Shown here piece by piece: positions 15,972 through 24,131 of a stretch of DNA of 40,736 bases. The DNA is from an uncultured Porphyromonadaceae bacterium. Lineage in GTDB: Bacteria > Bacteroidota > Bacteroidia > Bacteroidales > Muribaculaceae. Position 1 is the stretch's first letter, and the number at the start of each line of letters is the position of its first letter. Location: NCBI GenBank assembly GCA_947643665.1, contig CANRWW010000024.1, forward strand, positions 1-40,736, given 5' to 3'. A program made the position numbers and the translations under genes. The notes under the pieces were generated by a model. The model worked only from the letters and a program-made list of their open reading frames with translations. It did no database searches and was not told the origin of the DNA.

Positions 15972-17288
15972 TTGATTAAAAGTTTGGCAACTGTCAATGT
16001 TATCACTTTAGGATGTTCTAAAAATCTGGTCGATTCGGAGCGGGTTCTTAGAATGTTATCGGATGCCGGATTCAATGCTGTTCATGAATCTGAAGAAAAG
16101 ACAGATCTTGTAGTCATAAATACCTGTGGCTTTATCGGCGATGCAAAAGAAGAGTCCATAAATACCATTATGGAATTTGTCAATGCTAAAAACGAAGGCG
16201 ATGTAAAAGAAATTTATGTAATGGGATGTCTTTCGGAAAGATATCGTCAGGAATTACAGAATGAAATACCTGAAGTTGATAAATTCTATGGTAAATTTGA
16301 TTGGACGACCCTTGCATCAGATCTCATAAAAAGACACATTAAATCATCACCTTTTGACCGCACATTAACCACCCCGTCGCATTACACGTATCTTAAGATC
16401 TCGGAAGGGTGTAACAGATTTTGTGCCTTTTGTGCTATTCCTATCATAACCGGCCGCCATAAGTCCCGGCCGATGGAAGAAATCGAAGGCGAAGTTCGTA
16501 CGATGGTTCAGCGTGGAGTAAAGGAATTCAATATCATAGCACAGGACCTCTCCGGATATGGTCTTGATCTGTATGGGACACAGAAACTCCCTGAATTAAT
16601 TGATAGGTTGGCTGGTATAGAAGGAGTGAAATGGATAAGATTGCATTATGCCTATCCCGCACAATTTCCTTATGATATACTTGCCGTTATGCGGAAACAT
16701 GAAAATGTATGCTCATACCTTGATATTGCGCTTCAACATATTTCAGATAATGTCCTTGCAAAAATGAAGCGTCATATCAGTGCAGACGAGACAAGGTCGC
16801 TTCTATCAGAAATGCGACAGGAGGTTCCTGGCATACACATACGCACCACATTGATGGTTGGATTCCCGGGTGAGACAGAAGAGGATTTCGAAGAACTTAT
16901 GGAATTCGTTCGTGAACAACGGTTTGAGCGTATGGGAGCTTTCGCATATAGTGAAGAGGAAGGTACATTTGCGGCATTGAATTACGAAGATGATATCCCG
17001 GAGGAAGTAAAGCAAAATCGTCTTGACCGTTTGATGAAATTGCAAGAAGAAATCTCAACAGAGATACAGCAGGAAAAAATTGGCTCTGTACTTAAAGTTG
17101 TAATTGACCGTGAAGAAGAGGATTATTATATCGGACGCACCCAATGGGACTCTCCTGAAGTTGATCCCGAAGTGCTTGTTTGTAAAGATAAATCTCTCGC
17201 TATTGGCGAATTTTACAAAGTAAAGATAACAGATGCTCTTCCTTTCGAACTTATTGGACAGATAGAAGATCCTAATCTGAAGTTATAA
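15972..17288 (+). CDS. rimO: Ribosomal protein S12 methylthiotransferase
   Basis: RimO adds a methylthio group to Asp88 of ribosomal protein S12 by radical SAM chemistry. The UPF0004 domain carries the first iron-sulphur cluster (Cys15 in L-G-C-S-K-N-L, Cys52 in N-T-C-G-F, Cys86 in M-G-C-L-S-E-R). The radical SAM cluster is C-x3-C-x2-C at Cys147, Cys151 and Cys154. A C-terminal TRAM domain (about 375-438) binds S12. The 438-residue length is normal. No ATG exists near the start, so TTG at 15972 is the best start and gives the expected distance to the first Cys motif; TTG at 15984 is the alternative. menF follows after 15 bp. Confidence 0.95.
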   Translation: MIKSLATVNVITLGCSKNLVDSERVLRMLSDAGFNAVHESEEKTDLVVINTCGFIGDAKEESINTIMEFVNAKNEGDVKEIYVMGCLSERYRQELQNEIPEVDKFYGKFDWTTLASDLIKRHIKSSPFDRTLTTPSHYTYLKISEGCNRFCAFCAIPIITGRHKSRPMEEIEGEVRTMVQRGVKEFNIIAQDLSGYGLDLYGTQKLPELIDRLAGIEGVKWIRLHYAYPAQFPYDILAVMRKHENVCSYLDIALQHISDNVLAKMKRHISADETRSLLSEMRQEVPGIHIRTTLMVGFPGETEEDFEELMEFVREQRFERMGAFAYSEEEGTFAALNYEDDIPEEVKQNRLDRLMKLQEEISTEIQQEKIGSVLKVVIDREEEDYYIGRTQWDSPEVDPEVLVCKDKSLAIGEFYKVKITDALPFELIGQIEDPNLKL

Positions 17289-17303
17289 ATATGCTTTGAA
17301 AAA

Positions 17304-18350
17304 ATGTTGTCACACGCTACTATAAAACATATAAATATAGCGATAAAACAACGCCGTACATTTGCATTGGTTCTCATGCCGTGCAATGAGACACCTTTGT
17401 GGTTTGAAAAAGGATTATGCCATAGCATATCGCCGGATGGTCCGATTTCAGATAAGCAATACTCTTTTGAGATATCCCCATGGCTTGGAAAGTTCAATGA
17501 AAGAGAAATTATCGGTAACACGCATAATCTCTCTTTGGAAATGAATGTCCAATGTCGTTCCACTTCTAAGAATGAATATATAGAAGGTGTAACAGAGGTT
17601 ATTAAAAGTTGCCGTGGCCGGAATGGGAAAACTGTATATTCAAGAATAATTTGTGGTGATATAACTGAAAATGCGACTGAATATTGGGGAGAGATTGCTG
17701 ACCGGTTGTTCTGTCGTTTCCCAATGACATTCCGATATATATTTTATACTCCGCATACAAAAGGTTGGATGGGCGCAACCCCCGAGCTTTTAATTGATTT
17801 TGATAAAGACAGTGGACAATTCCATACGGTGGCCTTTGCCGGAACGCGTAAAAATGGAGATGAAGTTCAATGGGATGCAAAGAATATCCATGAGAACCGC
17901 GTGGTATCTGATTATATCGTCTCTAAATTAAATGAATTGGGGATAATAGCCATACCGTCCGAACTATCCACGGTTGATTATGGCTCCATAGAACATTTGT
18001 GTTCGCATATTAACGGTACTGCGGGTATGGCATCATTATCGAAAATTATTGACGCCATCAATCCGACACCGGCATTATGTGGATTTCCAAAATTATCAGC
18101 GATTAAAGATATTCATAAGTATGAAGCTCACAATCGTTATTGCTATGGAGGATTTCTTGCCGTGAATGAAGACCGCAGGTATAAGGCATTTGTAAATTTA
18201 CGTTGTGTACACTTCGACGATACCAAATATTCCATTTATGGAGGAGGAGGAATAATGCCGGAATCAATTCCATATTCCGAATTTGAGGAGACCGAAGCTA
18301 AGACATCTTTCTTACGCGAATTATTGGAAAAAGTTTCGGTTAAGATATAA
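17304..18350 (+). CDS. menF: Isochorismate synthase (chorismate-binding family)
   Basis: This enzyme converts chorismate to isochorismate, the first dedicated menaquinone step. The 348-residue protein covers the C-terminal chorismate-binding domain: G-A-T-P-E-L-L, the A-F-A-G-T-R segment, E-N-R-V-V-S-D-Y-I, and G-G-G-I-M-P-E-S-I-P-Y-S-E-F-E-E-T-E-A-K with the conserved Glu/Lys. The N-terminal region is short compared with E. coli MenF. It could in principle be another isochorismate or salicylate-type enzyme, but menD-menB-menC-menE about 8.5 kb away make menF the natural reading. It follows rimO by 15 bp, not the other men genes. Confidence 0.88.
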   Translation: MLSHATIKHINIAIKQRRTFALVLMPCNETPLWFEKGLCHSISPDGPISDKQYSFEISPWLGKFNEREIIGNTHNLSLEMNVQCRSTSKNEYIEGVTEVIKSCRGRNGKTVYSRIICGDITENATEYWGEIADRLFCRFPMTFRYIFYTPHTKGWMGATPELLIDFDKDSGQFHTVAFAGTRKNGDEVQWDAKNIHENRVVSDYIVSKLNELGIIAIPSELSTVDYGSIEHLCSHINGTAGMASLSKIIDAINPTPALCGFPKLSAIKDIHKYEAHNRYCYGGFLAVNEDRRYKAFVNLRCVHFDDTKYSIYGGGGIMPESIPYSEFEETEAKTSFLRELLEKVSVKI

Positions 18351-18413
18351 TTTTGTATCTATGTTATAGTGGTTGTTGATGCACAATTTAAATGTAACCA
18401 ATGTTTAATCAGT

Positions 18414-19244
18414 ATGGATAATCAGAATACTGTAAACAAAGTTGAATTGACGGGAGATAATTCTGCGGTTGGAACCGTGGCTCCTTGTTATAAACTGGGG
18501 GTGGCATTGAGCGGTGGCGGTGCCCGTGGATTTGCTCATGCCGGTGCATTAAAAGCGCTTGAAGAAGCTGGATATAAACCGGATGTGATAGCGGGCGTAT
18601 CTGCAGGCTCCGTAGCGGGAGTCCTTTATGCAGCTGGTTTGCAGCCGCAAGACATACTTACTTTATTTTCAAAAGTGAAATTCACAGATTTCTGTACTTT
18701 AAGTATAAAAAATGGAGAAGGTGTGTTTTCACTTAATAAATTCAAAAGATTCATAGAAAGAATAACAGGTGTCAGCAGGCTGGAAGACCTGAAAATTCCT
18801 ATATATGTAGGAGTAACAGATCTTGATAAAGGAATTCCAGCCGAATTTCACGAAGGCCCGATAGGAGAACGTGTAATGGCTTCCTGTAGCATACCGATTG
18901 TATTTAATCCCGTGAAGATTGACGGCACGCATTATGTGGACGGCGGCGTCCTTAGAAATTTGCCGGCATGGATCATACGTGACAAATGTGAAAAACTGAT
19001 AGGAGTAAATTGCTCTCCGCTCAATTGCTTCCGGTATAAAAAATCTTTTTTCGAAATAGCTTTACGCACATACAATCTTATGGCAAAGTCTAACCAATAT
19101 GACGATATGGAAATGTGCGATCATGTGATTATAACTCCGGAATTAGCCGGTTATCAGGTTTTCAATCTTAAAGATATAAATAAAGTATTTTTGAGTGGTT
19201 ATGCAGCTGCTCATAGGGCAATCAAAGATTGGGAATCAAAATAA
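18414..19244 (+). CDS. Patatin-like phospholipase (RssA-like)
   Basis: A predicted cytoplasmic serine lipid hydrolase. I choose ATG 18414 (276 residues) over the in-frame GTG at 18369. The oxyanion loop S-G-G-G-A-R-G, the nucleophile elbow G-V-S-A-G (Ser63) and the catalytic Asp in V-D-G-G (Asp176) form the complete Ser-Asp dyad of patatins. No signal peptide or C-terminal barrel is present, so it is of the short RssA/YlbK type rather than a PlpD-type secreted enzyme. The substrate is not deducible. It is 63 bp after menF and 24 bp before the GH13 gene. Confidence 0.9.
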   Translation: MDNQNTVNKVELTGDNSAVGTVAPCYKLGVALSGGGARGFAHAGALKALEEAGYKPDVIAGVSAGSVAGVLYAAGLQPQDILTLFSKVKFTDFCTLSIKNGEGVFSLNKFKRFIERITGVSRLEDLKIPIYVGVTDLDKGIPAEFHEGPIGERVMASCSIPIVFNPVKIDGTHYVDGGVLRNLPAWIIRDKCEKLIGVNCSPLNCFRYKKSFFEIALRTYNLMAKSNQYDDMEMCDHVIITPELAGYQVFNLKDINKVFLSGYAAAHRAIKDWESK

Positions 19245-19268
19245 TTATTGAACTGATAGTAAATCAAA

Positions 19269-21008
19269 ATGATGAATACTGCTGACACTGAAAAACAAAA
19301 TGCAAAGCCACTTGTTCCGCATGGCAGGCATTCTGTAAAGCATCCTGCAAAACCGGTAATATACCAAATGTTGCCACGGTTGTTTGCAAATATGACAGAA
19401 AACTGCGTTCCTAATGGAGATATCGCTCAGAACGGATGTGGGAAGCTGAATGATATAACAGAAAAAGTTCTTGCAGAGATACAGGATTTGGGAGTGACGC
19501 ATGTCTGGTATACAGGTGTGATAGAGCACGCACATGTCACAGATTACTCGGAGTATGGCATTCGTCCAGACAATCCTGATGTAGTAAAAGGCAAAGCCGG
19601 ATCCCCTTATGCTATAAAGGATTATTACGATATAGATCCGGATATTGCCGAATCGGTGCCAAACAGGATTAAAGAATGGGAAGCACTGATTGCACGCACG
19701 CATAAGGCTGGAATGAAGGTCATCATGGATTTCGTGCCTAATCACGTGGCTCGTAGCTATATTAGTGATGCCGCTCCCAAAGGGGTTGAGGATTTTGGAG
19801 TAAATGATGATATTACAAAATTCTTTTCTTCAACTAATGATTTCTACTATATCCCCCGGCAACTTTTTCAGCCTCAATTTCCTATAGGGGATTATCAGGA
19901 ATTTCCAGCTAAGGCTTCCGGAAATGACTGCTTTAATGCTTTTCCTGGGCGAAATGACTGGTATGAAACTGTAAAATTGAACTATGGAGTGGATTATGGC
20001 GACAGAAGCCGGCATTTTAACCCTATTCCACCAGTATGGTTCAAAATGCTCAGGATACTTCGTTATTGGGCATCAAAAGGCGTTGATGCATTCCGGTGCG
20101 ATATGGTTTTCATGGTTCCTATAGAGTTTTGGGAATGGGCGATACCAATGGTACACGCGCACTATCCGAAAGTACAATTCATAGCGGAAATTTATGATGT
20201 TAACTTATACCGGGAATTCCTTTATCGGGGACATTTTGACTATCTTTACGATAAAGTCAACTTATATGATTCATTGAGAGCCGTACAATGCTATCATCAT
20301 TCGGCAGCGACTTTGACAGATTGCTGGCAGCGGATTGACGGTATATGCGACCGGATGCTGAACTTTCTTGAGAATCATGACGAACAGCGTTTCGCTTCTT
20401 CAGAATACGCCGGCGATGCAACGAAAGTGCTCCCCTCTCTTGTTGTCAGTTCTATGATTTCCAAAGCACCATTTATGATATATGCCGGCCAGGAACTTGG
20501 AGAAAAAGGAGAAGATGCAGAAGGATTCAGCGGGAAAGACGGACGAACTACGATATTTGATTACTGGAGCATACCTACAGTCCGCAGATGGCTCAATGGG
20601 GGAAAAGCCGATGGAGGTTTGCTGTCTCCTGTCGAAAAGGATCTTAGGGCCATATATAAAAAGGTTCTGACCTTGCTTAATAAAGAAAAGGCGATAAGCT
20701 GTGGCAGTTTTTTTGATCTTATGTATGTAAATTTCAACAATCCTGATTTTTCGCCACACCACCATTATGCTTTTTTAAGGCATGACGGTGACACAACACT
20801 TCTGATCGCTGTGAATTTTTCTGACAGATCTTCAAATATAAAAATCAATGTGCCGTCACATGCTTTTAATATGATGAATATAAAGGAGGGCAAACGTATG
20901 GCAAAAGAACTAATAAGCGGCCGTAAAATAAATAAGACCTTCTCTTCAACAGTGCCGTTTGATACGGAAATCGCCCCGTGGGGAGCTGTAATATGGAAAA
21001 TGAAATAA
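19269..21008 (+). CDS. Intracellular alpha-amylase-family (GH13) glycoside hydrolase
   Basis: A 579-residue (beta/alpha)8 enzyme acting on alpha-glucans or maltooligosaccharides. All four GH13 regions are present: D-F-V-P-N-H (154-159), F-R-C-D-M-V with Arg276 and nucleophile Asp278, I-A-E-I-Y-D with acid/base Glu307, and E-N-H-D-E-Q with His370 and Asp371. There is no signal peptide, so the enzyme should act in the cytosol, for example on glycogen or imported oligosaccharides. The C-terminus (about 490-579) looks like the usual beta-sandwich domain C. No SusC/SusD or other glycan genes are adjacent. The next gene, prs, has its own -7 element. Confidence 0.9.
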   Translation: MMNTADTEKQNAKPLVPHGRHSVKHPAKPVIYQMLPRLFANMTENCVPNGDIAQNGCGKLNDITEKVLAEIQDLGVTHVWYTGVIEHAHVTDYSEYGIRPDNPDVVKGKAGSPYAIKDYYDIDPDIAESVPNRIKEWEALIARTHKAGMKVIMDFVPNHVARSYISDAAPKGVEDFGVNDDITKFFSSTNDFYYIPRQLFQPQFPIGDYQEFPAKASGNDCFNAFPGRNDWYETVKLNYGVDYGDRSRHFNPIPPVWFKMLRILRYWASKGVDAFRCDMVFMVPIEFWEWAIPMVHAHYPKVQFIAEIYDVNLYREFLYRGHFDYLYDKVNLYDSLRAVQCYHHSAATLTDCWQRIDGICDRMLNFLENHDEQRFASSEYAGDATKVLPSLVVSSMISKAPFMIYAGQELGEKGEDAEGFSGKDGRTTIFDYWSIPTVRRWLNGGKADGGLLSPVEKDLRAIYKKVLTLLNKEKAISCGSFFDLMYVNFNNPDFSPHHHYAFLRHDGDTTLLIAVNFSDRSSNIKINVPSHAFNMMNIKEGKRMAKELISGRKINKTFSSTVPFDTEIAPWGAVIWKMK

Positions 21009-21102
21009 TCCTGGAAGCTATATAATGGATCTGAAAACGATTAAATGCGCCCTGGAAGCCAAATTTTCTTGGTCATGCATACGTTGTTTGCAGAATTATG
21101 CC

Positions 21103-21110
21103 TAATTTTG
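21103..21110 (+). promoter_or_regulatory. Candidate -7 element for prs
   Basis: TAATTTTG matches TAnnTTTG, 27 bp before the prs ATG. A TTG at 21084-21086 is 16 nt upstream, shorter than the usual 19-21 spacing. Confidence 0.5.
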
Positions 21111-21137
21111 CAGTAGATATTCATCCACATTCCTTTT

Positions 21138-22082
21138 ATGAATTCCATGTTACCCCCAATCAAAGTTTTTGCAGGTACTAAAAGCCGTTATATGGCAGAA
21201 GAGATCTGTAACGAACTTGGCATTAAGCTCGGCCAGATGAACATTCAGCATTTTGCCGATGGTGAGTTTGAAGTTTCTTTTGAAGAATCAATTCGTGGCT
21301 GTGAAGTATACCTTGTCCAGTCCACATTCCCAAACAGCGATAATCTGATGGAGTTGCTCCTGATGATTGATGCTGCAAAAAGAGCTTCAGCCAAATCTGT
21401 TATTGCAGTTATACCATATTTCGGATGGGCTCGTCAGGATCGTAAAGACAAACCGCGTGTGTCAATAGCTGCAAAATTGGTTTCTGACCTCCTTGTAACA
21501 GCTGGAGCAGACCGAGTTATTACAATGGATCTTCATGCAGACCAGATCCAAGGTTTCTTCAACATCCCTGTTGACCACCTCTATGCATCATCTGTATTTA
21601 TCCCATACATACAGTCGTTGAATCTGGAAAATCTTGTTATTGCAACACCAGATGTGGGAGGCGCCAAACGAGCAAACAGCTATGCCAAATATCTGAATGT
21701 ACCTCTGGTGCTCTGCCATAAGCAGCGTGCTAAAGCAAATGTCGTTGCAAACATGACAGTCATTGGCGATGTAAAGGATAAAAATGTAATCCTTATTGAT
21801 GATATGGTTGATACTGCAGGTACTATTACCAAGGCAGCAGATCTTATGATCTCTGAAGGCGCCAGATCAGTGCGTGCGTTATGTTCACATGCTATTATGA
21901 GCGATCCGGCTTCAGAACGTGTTGACAATTGTGGTCTGACTGAAATGATCTTTACAAACTCCATTCCTTTTAATAAAGATTGTAAAAAAGCGACCATAAT
22001 TTCTGTGGCCAAGTTGTTTGCCGATACAATCCGTCGAGTTCATAACAATGAATCCATTTCATCGCAGTACTTGATCAAATAA
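21138..22082 (+). CDS. prs: Ribose-phosphate pyrophosphokinase (PRPP synthetase)
   Basis: Prs makes phosphoribosyl pyrophosphate from ribose-5-phosphate and ATP for purine, pyrimidine, histidine and NAD synthesis. The 314-residue class I enzyme shows F-A-D-G-E near the N-terminus, the R-Q-D-R-K flexible loop, D-L-H-A-D-Q-I-Q-G-F-F, and the PRPP-binding loop I-D-D-M-V-D-T-A-G-T-I. Two adjacent possible starts (M-N-S-M) differ by three residues. A terminator follows the stop. Confidence 0.97.
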   Translation: MNSMLPPIKVFAGTKSRYMAEEICNELGIKLGQMNIQHFADGEFEVSFEESIRGCEVYLVQSTFPNSDNLMELLLMIDAAKRASAKSVIAVIPYFGWARQDRKDKPRVSIAAKLVSDLLVTAGADRVITMDLHADQIQGFFNIPVDHLYASSVFIPYIQSLNLENLVIATPDVGGAKRANSYAKYLNVPLVLCHKQRAKANVVANMTVIGDVKDKNVILIDDMVDTAGTITKAADLMISEGARSVRALCSHAIMSDPASERVDNCGLTEMIFTNSIPFNKDCKKATIISVAKLFADTIRRVHNNESISSQYLIK

Positions 22083-22110
22083 CGTTTTAGCCTTACGCTA
22101 TCAAATAATC

Positions 22111-22142
22111 GTCCCCGTATGTGCAATGTGCCATACGGGGAC
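22111..22142. terminator. Terminator between convergent prs and HAD genes
   Basis: GTCCCCGTATG (22111-22121) and CATACGGGGAC (22132-22142) form a perfect 11-bp stem with a 10-nt loop and an AATTTTTA tail on the plus strand. It lies 28 bp after prs and is close enough to the minus-strand HAD gene to serve both. Confidence 0.8.
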
Positions 22143-22170
22143 AATTTTTATATTGCCCAATCCAGACAAT

Positions 22171-22848
22171 CTATGCCTTGGCAACCAATTTTAATACGTC
22201 AGAAAAGCTTGTTATGACATATTGTGCTTTAAAATTTTCTGGCACGTAAATTGCCTGGGAATGTATATTTTTCCCCTCTACGTCTTTTAATTCAACGGTT
22301 GTCCACCCCATGGCGTTTGGCCATCGGAAATCTTTAGCTGGATTATCGCCGATATAAAGGAAATGTTTCTCGTCGGGATTATTTGATTTCAACTTTTCAA
22401 ATGGAATGGGAGTTGTCTTATCCCCTCCGGCTTCCTCTGAAATTATGATATTTTCAGGCGTTACAAAATCAAGCAAACCAAGTGCCTCTATTTTTACCCT
22501 TTGGGTAGACGACCGTCCGTCGGTTATAATGCCGATTTTTTGGCCTGTGTCAGCAATTGTTTTAAGAGTATCTCTGACCCCTTCTCTAAAATTGATATCA
22601 GGCTTATGTGTGCGATATAAATTTAATATCCATTCAGTGGAAAACTTGGTATCGTGATGATTTAACCATATTTTTGCCACAAGATTATCAATGCCATGCC
22701 AGGTGTCTTCTGCCGACTTCAAAATATTAATAGCGTCATCTGCCGCCATTATATTATTTTTATCAAGTTCAAGGCCAATGGCGCGATAGCCGGACATCAC
22801 AAAATCTATTTCGCGATATAATGTATCATCAAGATCAGTGGCAAACAT
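22171..22848 (-). CDS. HAD-superfamily hydrolase (phosphatase)
   Basis: A 225-residue cytoplasmic HAD enzyme. Motif I is F-A-T-D-L-D-D-T-L-Y (nucleophile Asp5, general acid Asp7), motif II I-I-T-D-G-R, a conserved Lys near K-T-T-P-I-P-F, and motif IV I-G-D-N-P-A-K-D-F. A helical cap of about 70 residues follows motif I (C1 cap). The substrate cannot be read from the sequence. It lies 32 bp downstream of a DegT/DnrJ-family aminotransferase on the same strand, so a sugar phosphate is a reasonable guess only. Confidence 0.88.
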   Translation of the reverse strand: MFATDLDDTLYREIDFVMSGYRAIGLELDKNNIMAADDAINILKSAEDTWHGIDNLVAKIWLNHHDTKFSTEWILNLYRTHKPDINFREGVRDTLKTIADTGQKIGIITDGRSSTQRVKIEALGLLDFVTPENIIISEEAGGDKTTPIPFEKLKSNNPDEKHFLYIGDNPAKDFRWPNAMGWTTVELKDVEGKNIHSQAIYVPENFKAQYVITSFSDVLKLVAKA

Positions 22849-22880
22849 AATGTCATCTATTTATATTGTTCAGGAATTGA

Positions 22881-24017
22881 TCAGTTGTTGCCGACAGCTT
22901 CTTTTATCAGATCTGTGACCCGTCTGATCTCATCATCTGTGAGAATAGAGCCGCTTGGCAGGCAAAGACCGTTTGCAAATAGCCTCTCCGAACATTCCTC
23001 ACCATAATAGGGCGCATCGGAAAACACTGGCTGCATATGCATAGGGCGCCATAACAATCTCGTCTCTATTCCCCTTTCAAGTAAAAACATCCTTAACTCG
23101 TCTGGTGTTCGTGTAATGATGGATTTATCCAACAATATTGTAGAAAGCCAAAAATTTGAATCAAAATCGGGAGATGGATTTGTATGTACCTTGATGCCAT
23201 CTATGTCTTTCAACGCCGTTTCGTAAATCTTATGGATCTCCCTCCTGCGAGCCACTCGCTCTGGAAGGACTTCCATCTGGGCGCATCCAATGGCTGCTGA
23301 TACATTGCTCAGGCGATAATTGTAACCTATTGTAGTATGATAATAATATGGCTTGTTTTCACGTGCCTGGGTTGACAAAAATTTCACTTTTTTGTCTGCC
23401 TCCTCGTCGGGGCATACCAAAGCACCACCGCCAGATGTGGTTATTATCTTGTTCCCGTTAAAACTCAGCGCTCCATATAATCCAAGAGTTCCACACATTT
23501 TCCCTTGATATGTTGAGCCAAGGGCTTCCGCTGCATCTTCTATCACAGGTATCCCATATTTGGATGCTATTGCAGATATTTCCTGCATTTTAGCCGGCAT
23601 GCCATATAAATCTACGGCTACGATTGCGGCAGGAAAACGCCCGGTCTTTTTTTTGCGATCCAATATGGCTTCTTCTAGATAGTATGGAGAAATATTCCAG
23701 GTTTCATCCTCGCTGTCAACAAATATTGGATGTGCACCCAAATATACTATAGGATTGCAACTAGCTGAAAAAGTCATGGATTGGCATATTACCTCATCGC
23801 CGCTTTTTACACCTGCCATGATAAGTCCCAGATGAATTGCCGCTGTTCCGGCAGAGAGGGCAACCACACTTGATGTATTAAGATATGTTTCTATGCTTTG
23901 TTCAAAACGATCTACGAATGGCCCAAGGGGTACAATCCATGTAGACTCTACCGCTTCATCCACATACATTTTCTCATGTCCTCCCAGATGGGGCACTGAC
24001 AGTTTTATAGGTTTCAT
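22881..24017 (-). CDS. DegT/DnrJ/EryC1/StrS-family aminotransferase
   Basis: A 378-residue PLP-dependent enzyme of the family that aminates keto-sugar nucleotides for surface glycans. Typical features are S-A-G-T-A-A-I-H-L near residue 55, the E-D-A-A-E motif (Asp161), and the PLP-binding Lys190 in S-F-N-G-N-K-I-I-T-T-S-G-G-G-A. The late R-P-M-H-M-Q-P motif is also characteristic. It is paired with a HAD hydrolase 32 bp downstream. No nucleotide-sugar dehydratase or acetyltransferase is adjacent, so the pair stands apart from any polysaccharide cluster. PglE/LegC-type 4-amino-sugar synthesis is the closest analogy. Confidence 0.9.
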   Translation of the reverse strand: MKPIKLSVPHLGGHEKMYVDEAVESTWIVPLGPFVDRFEQSIETYLNTSSVVALSAGTAAIHLGLIMAGVKSGDEVICQSMTFSASCNPIVYLGAHPIFVDSEDETWNISPYYLEEAILDRKKKTGRFPAAIVAVDLYGMPAKMQEISAIASKYGIPVIEDAAEALGSTYQGKMCGTLGLYGALSFNGNKIITTSGGGALVCPDEEADKKVKFLSTQARENKPYYYHTTIGYNYRLSNVSAAIGCAQMEVLPERVARRREIHKIYETALKDIDGIKVHTNPSPDFDSNFWLSTILLDKSIITRTPDELRMFLLERGIETRLLWRPMHMQPVFSDAPYYGEECSERLFANGLCLPSGSILTDDEIRRVTDLIKEAVGNN

Positions 24018-24037
24018 ATCGAATTATTTTTTCTTTG

Positions 24038-24045
24038 CAAAAATA
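24038..24045 (-). promoter_or_regulatory. Candidate -7 element for the aminotransferase-HAD pair
   Basis: On the minus strand TATTTTTG fits TAnnTTTG, 20 bp before the ATG, implying a short leader. No TTG is found at the -33 distance. Confidence 0.4.
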
Positions 24046-24064
24046 GCGAATACTTCTGGATAGA

Positions 24065-24114
24065 AATCCCGAGACAAGCATAAAATCAATTGAAGTCATG
24101 CTTGTCCCGGGATT
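24065..24114 (-). terminator. Terminator after the metallophosphoesterase gene
   Basis: The arms 24065-24081 and 24098-24114 are 17-bp inverted repeats with one mismatch (core AATCCCG and ACAAGCAT) and a 16-nt loop, 18 bp after the stop codon. The minus-strand tail TCTATCC is not strongly U-rich. Confidence 0.65.
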
Positions 24115-24131
24115 GTTTCAGGATATATGAT

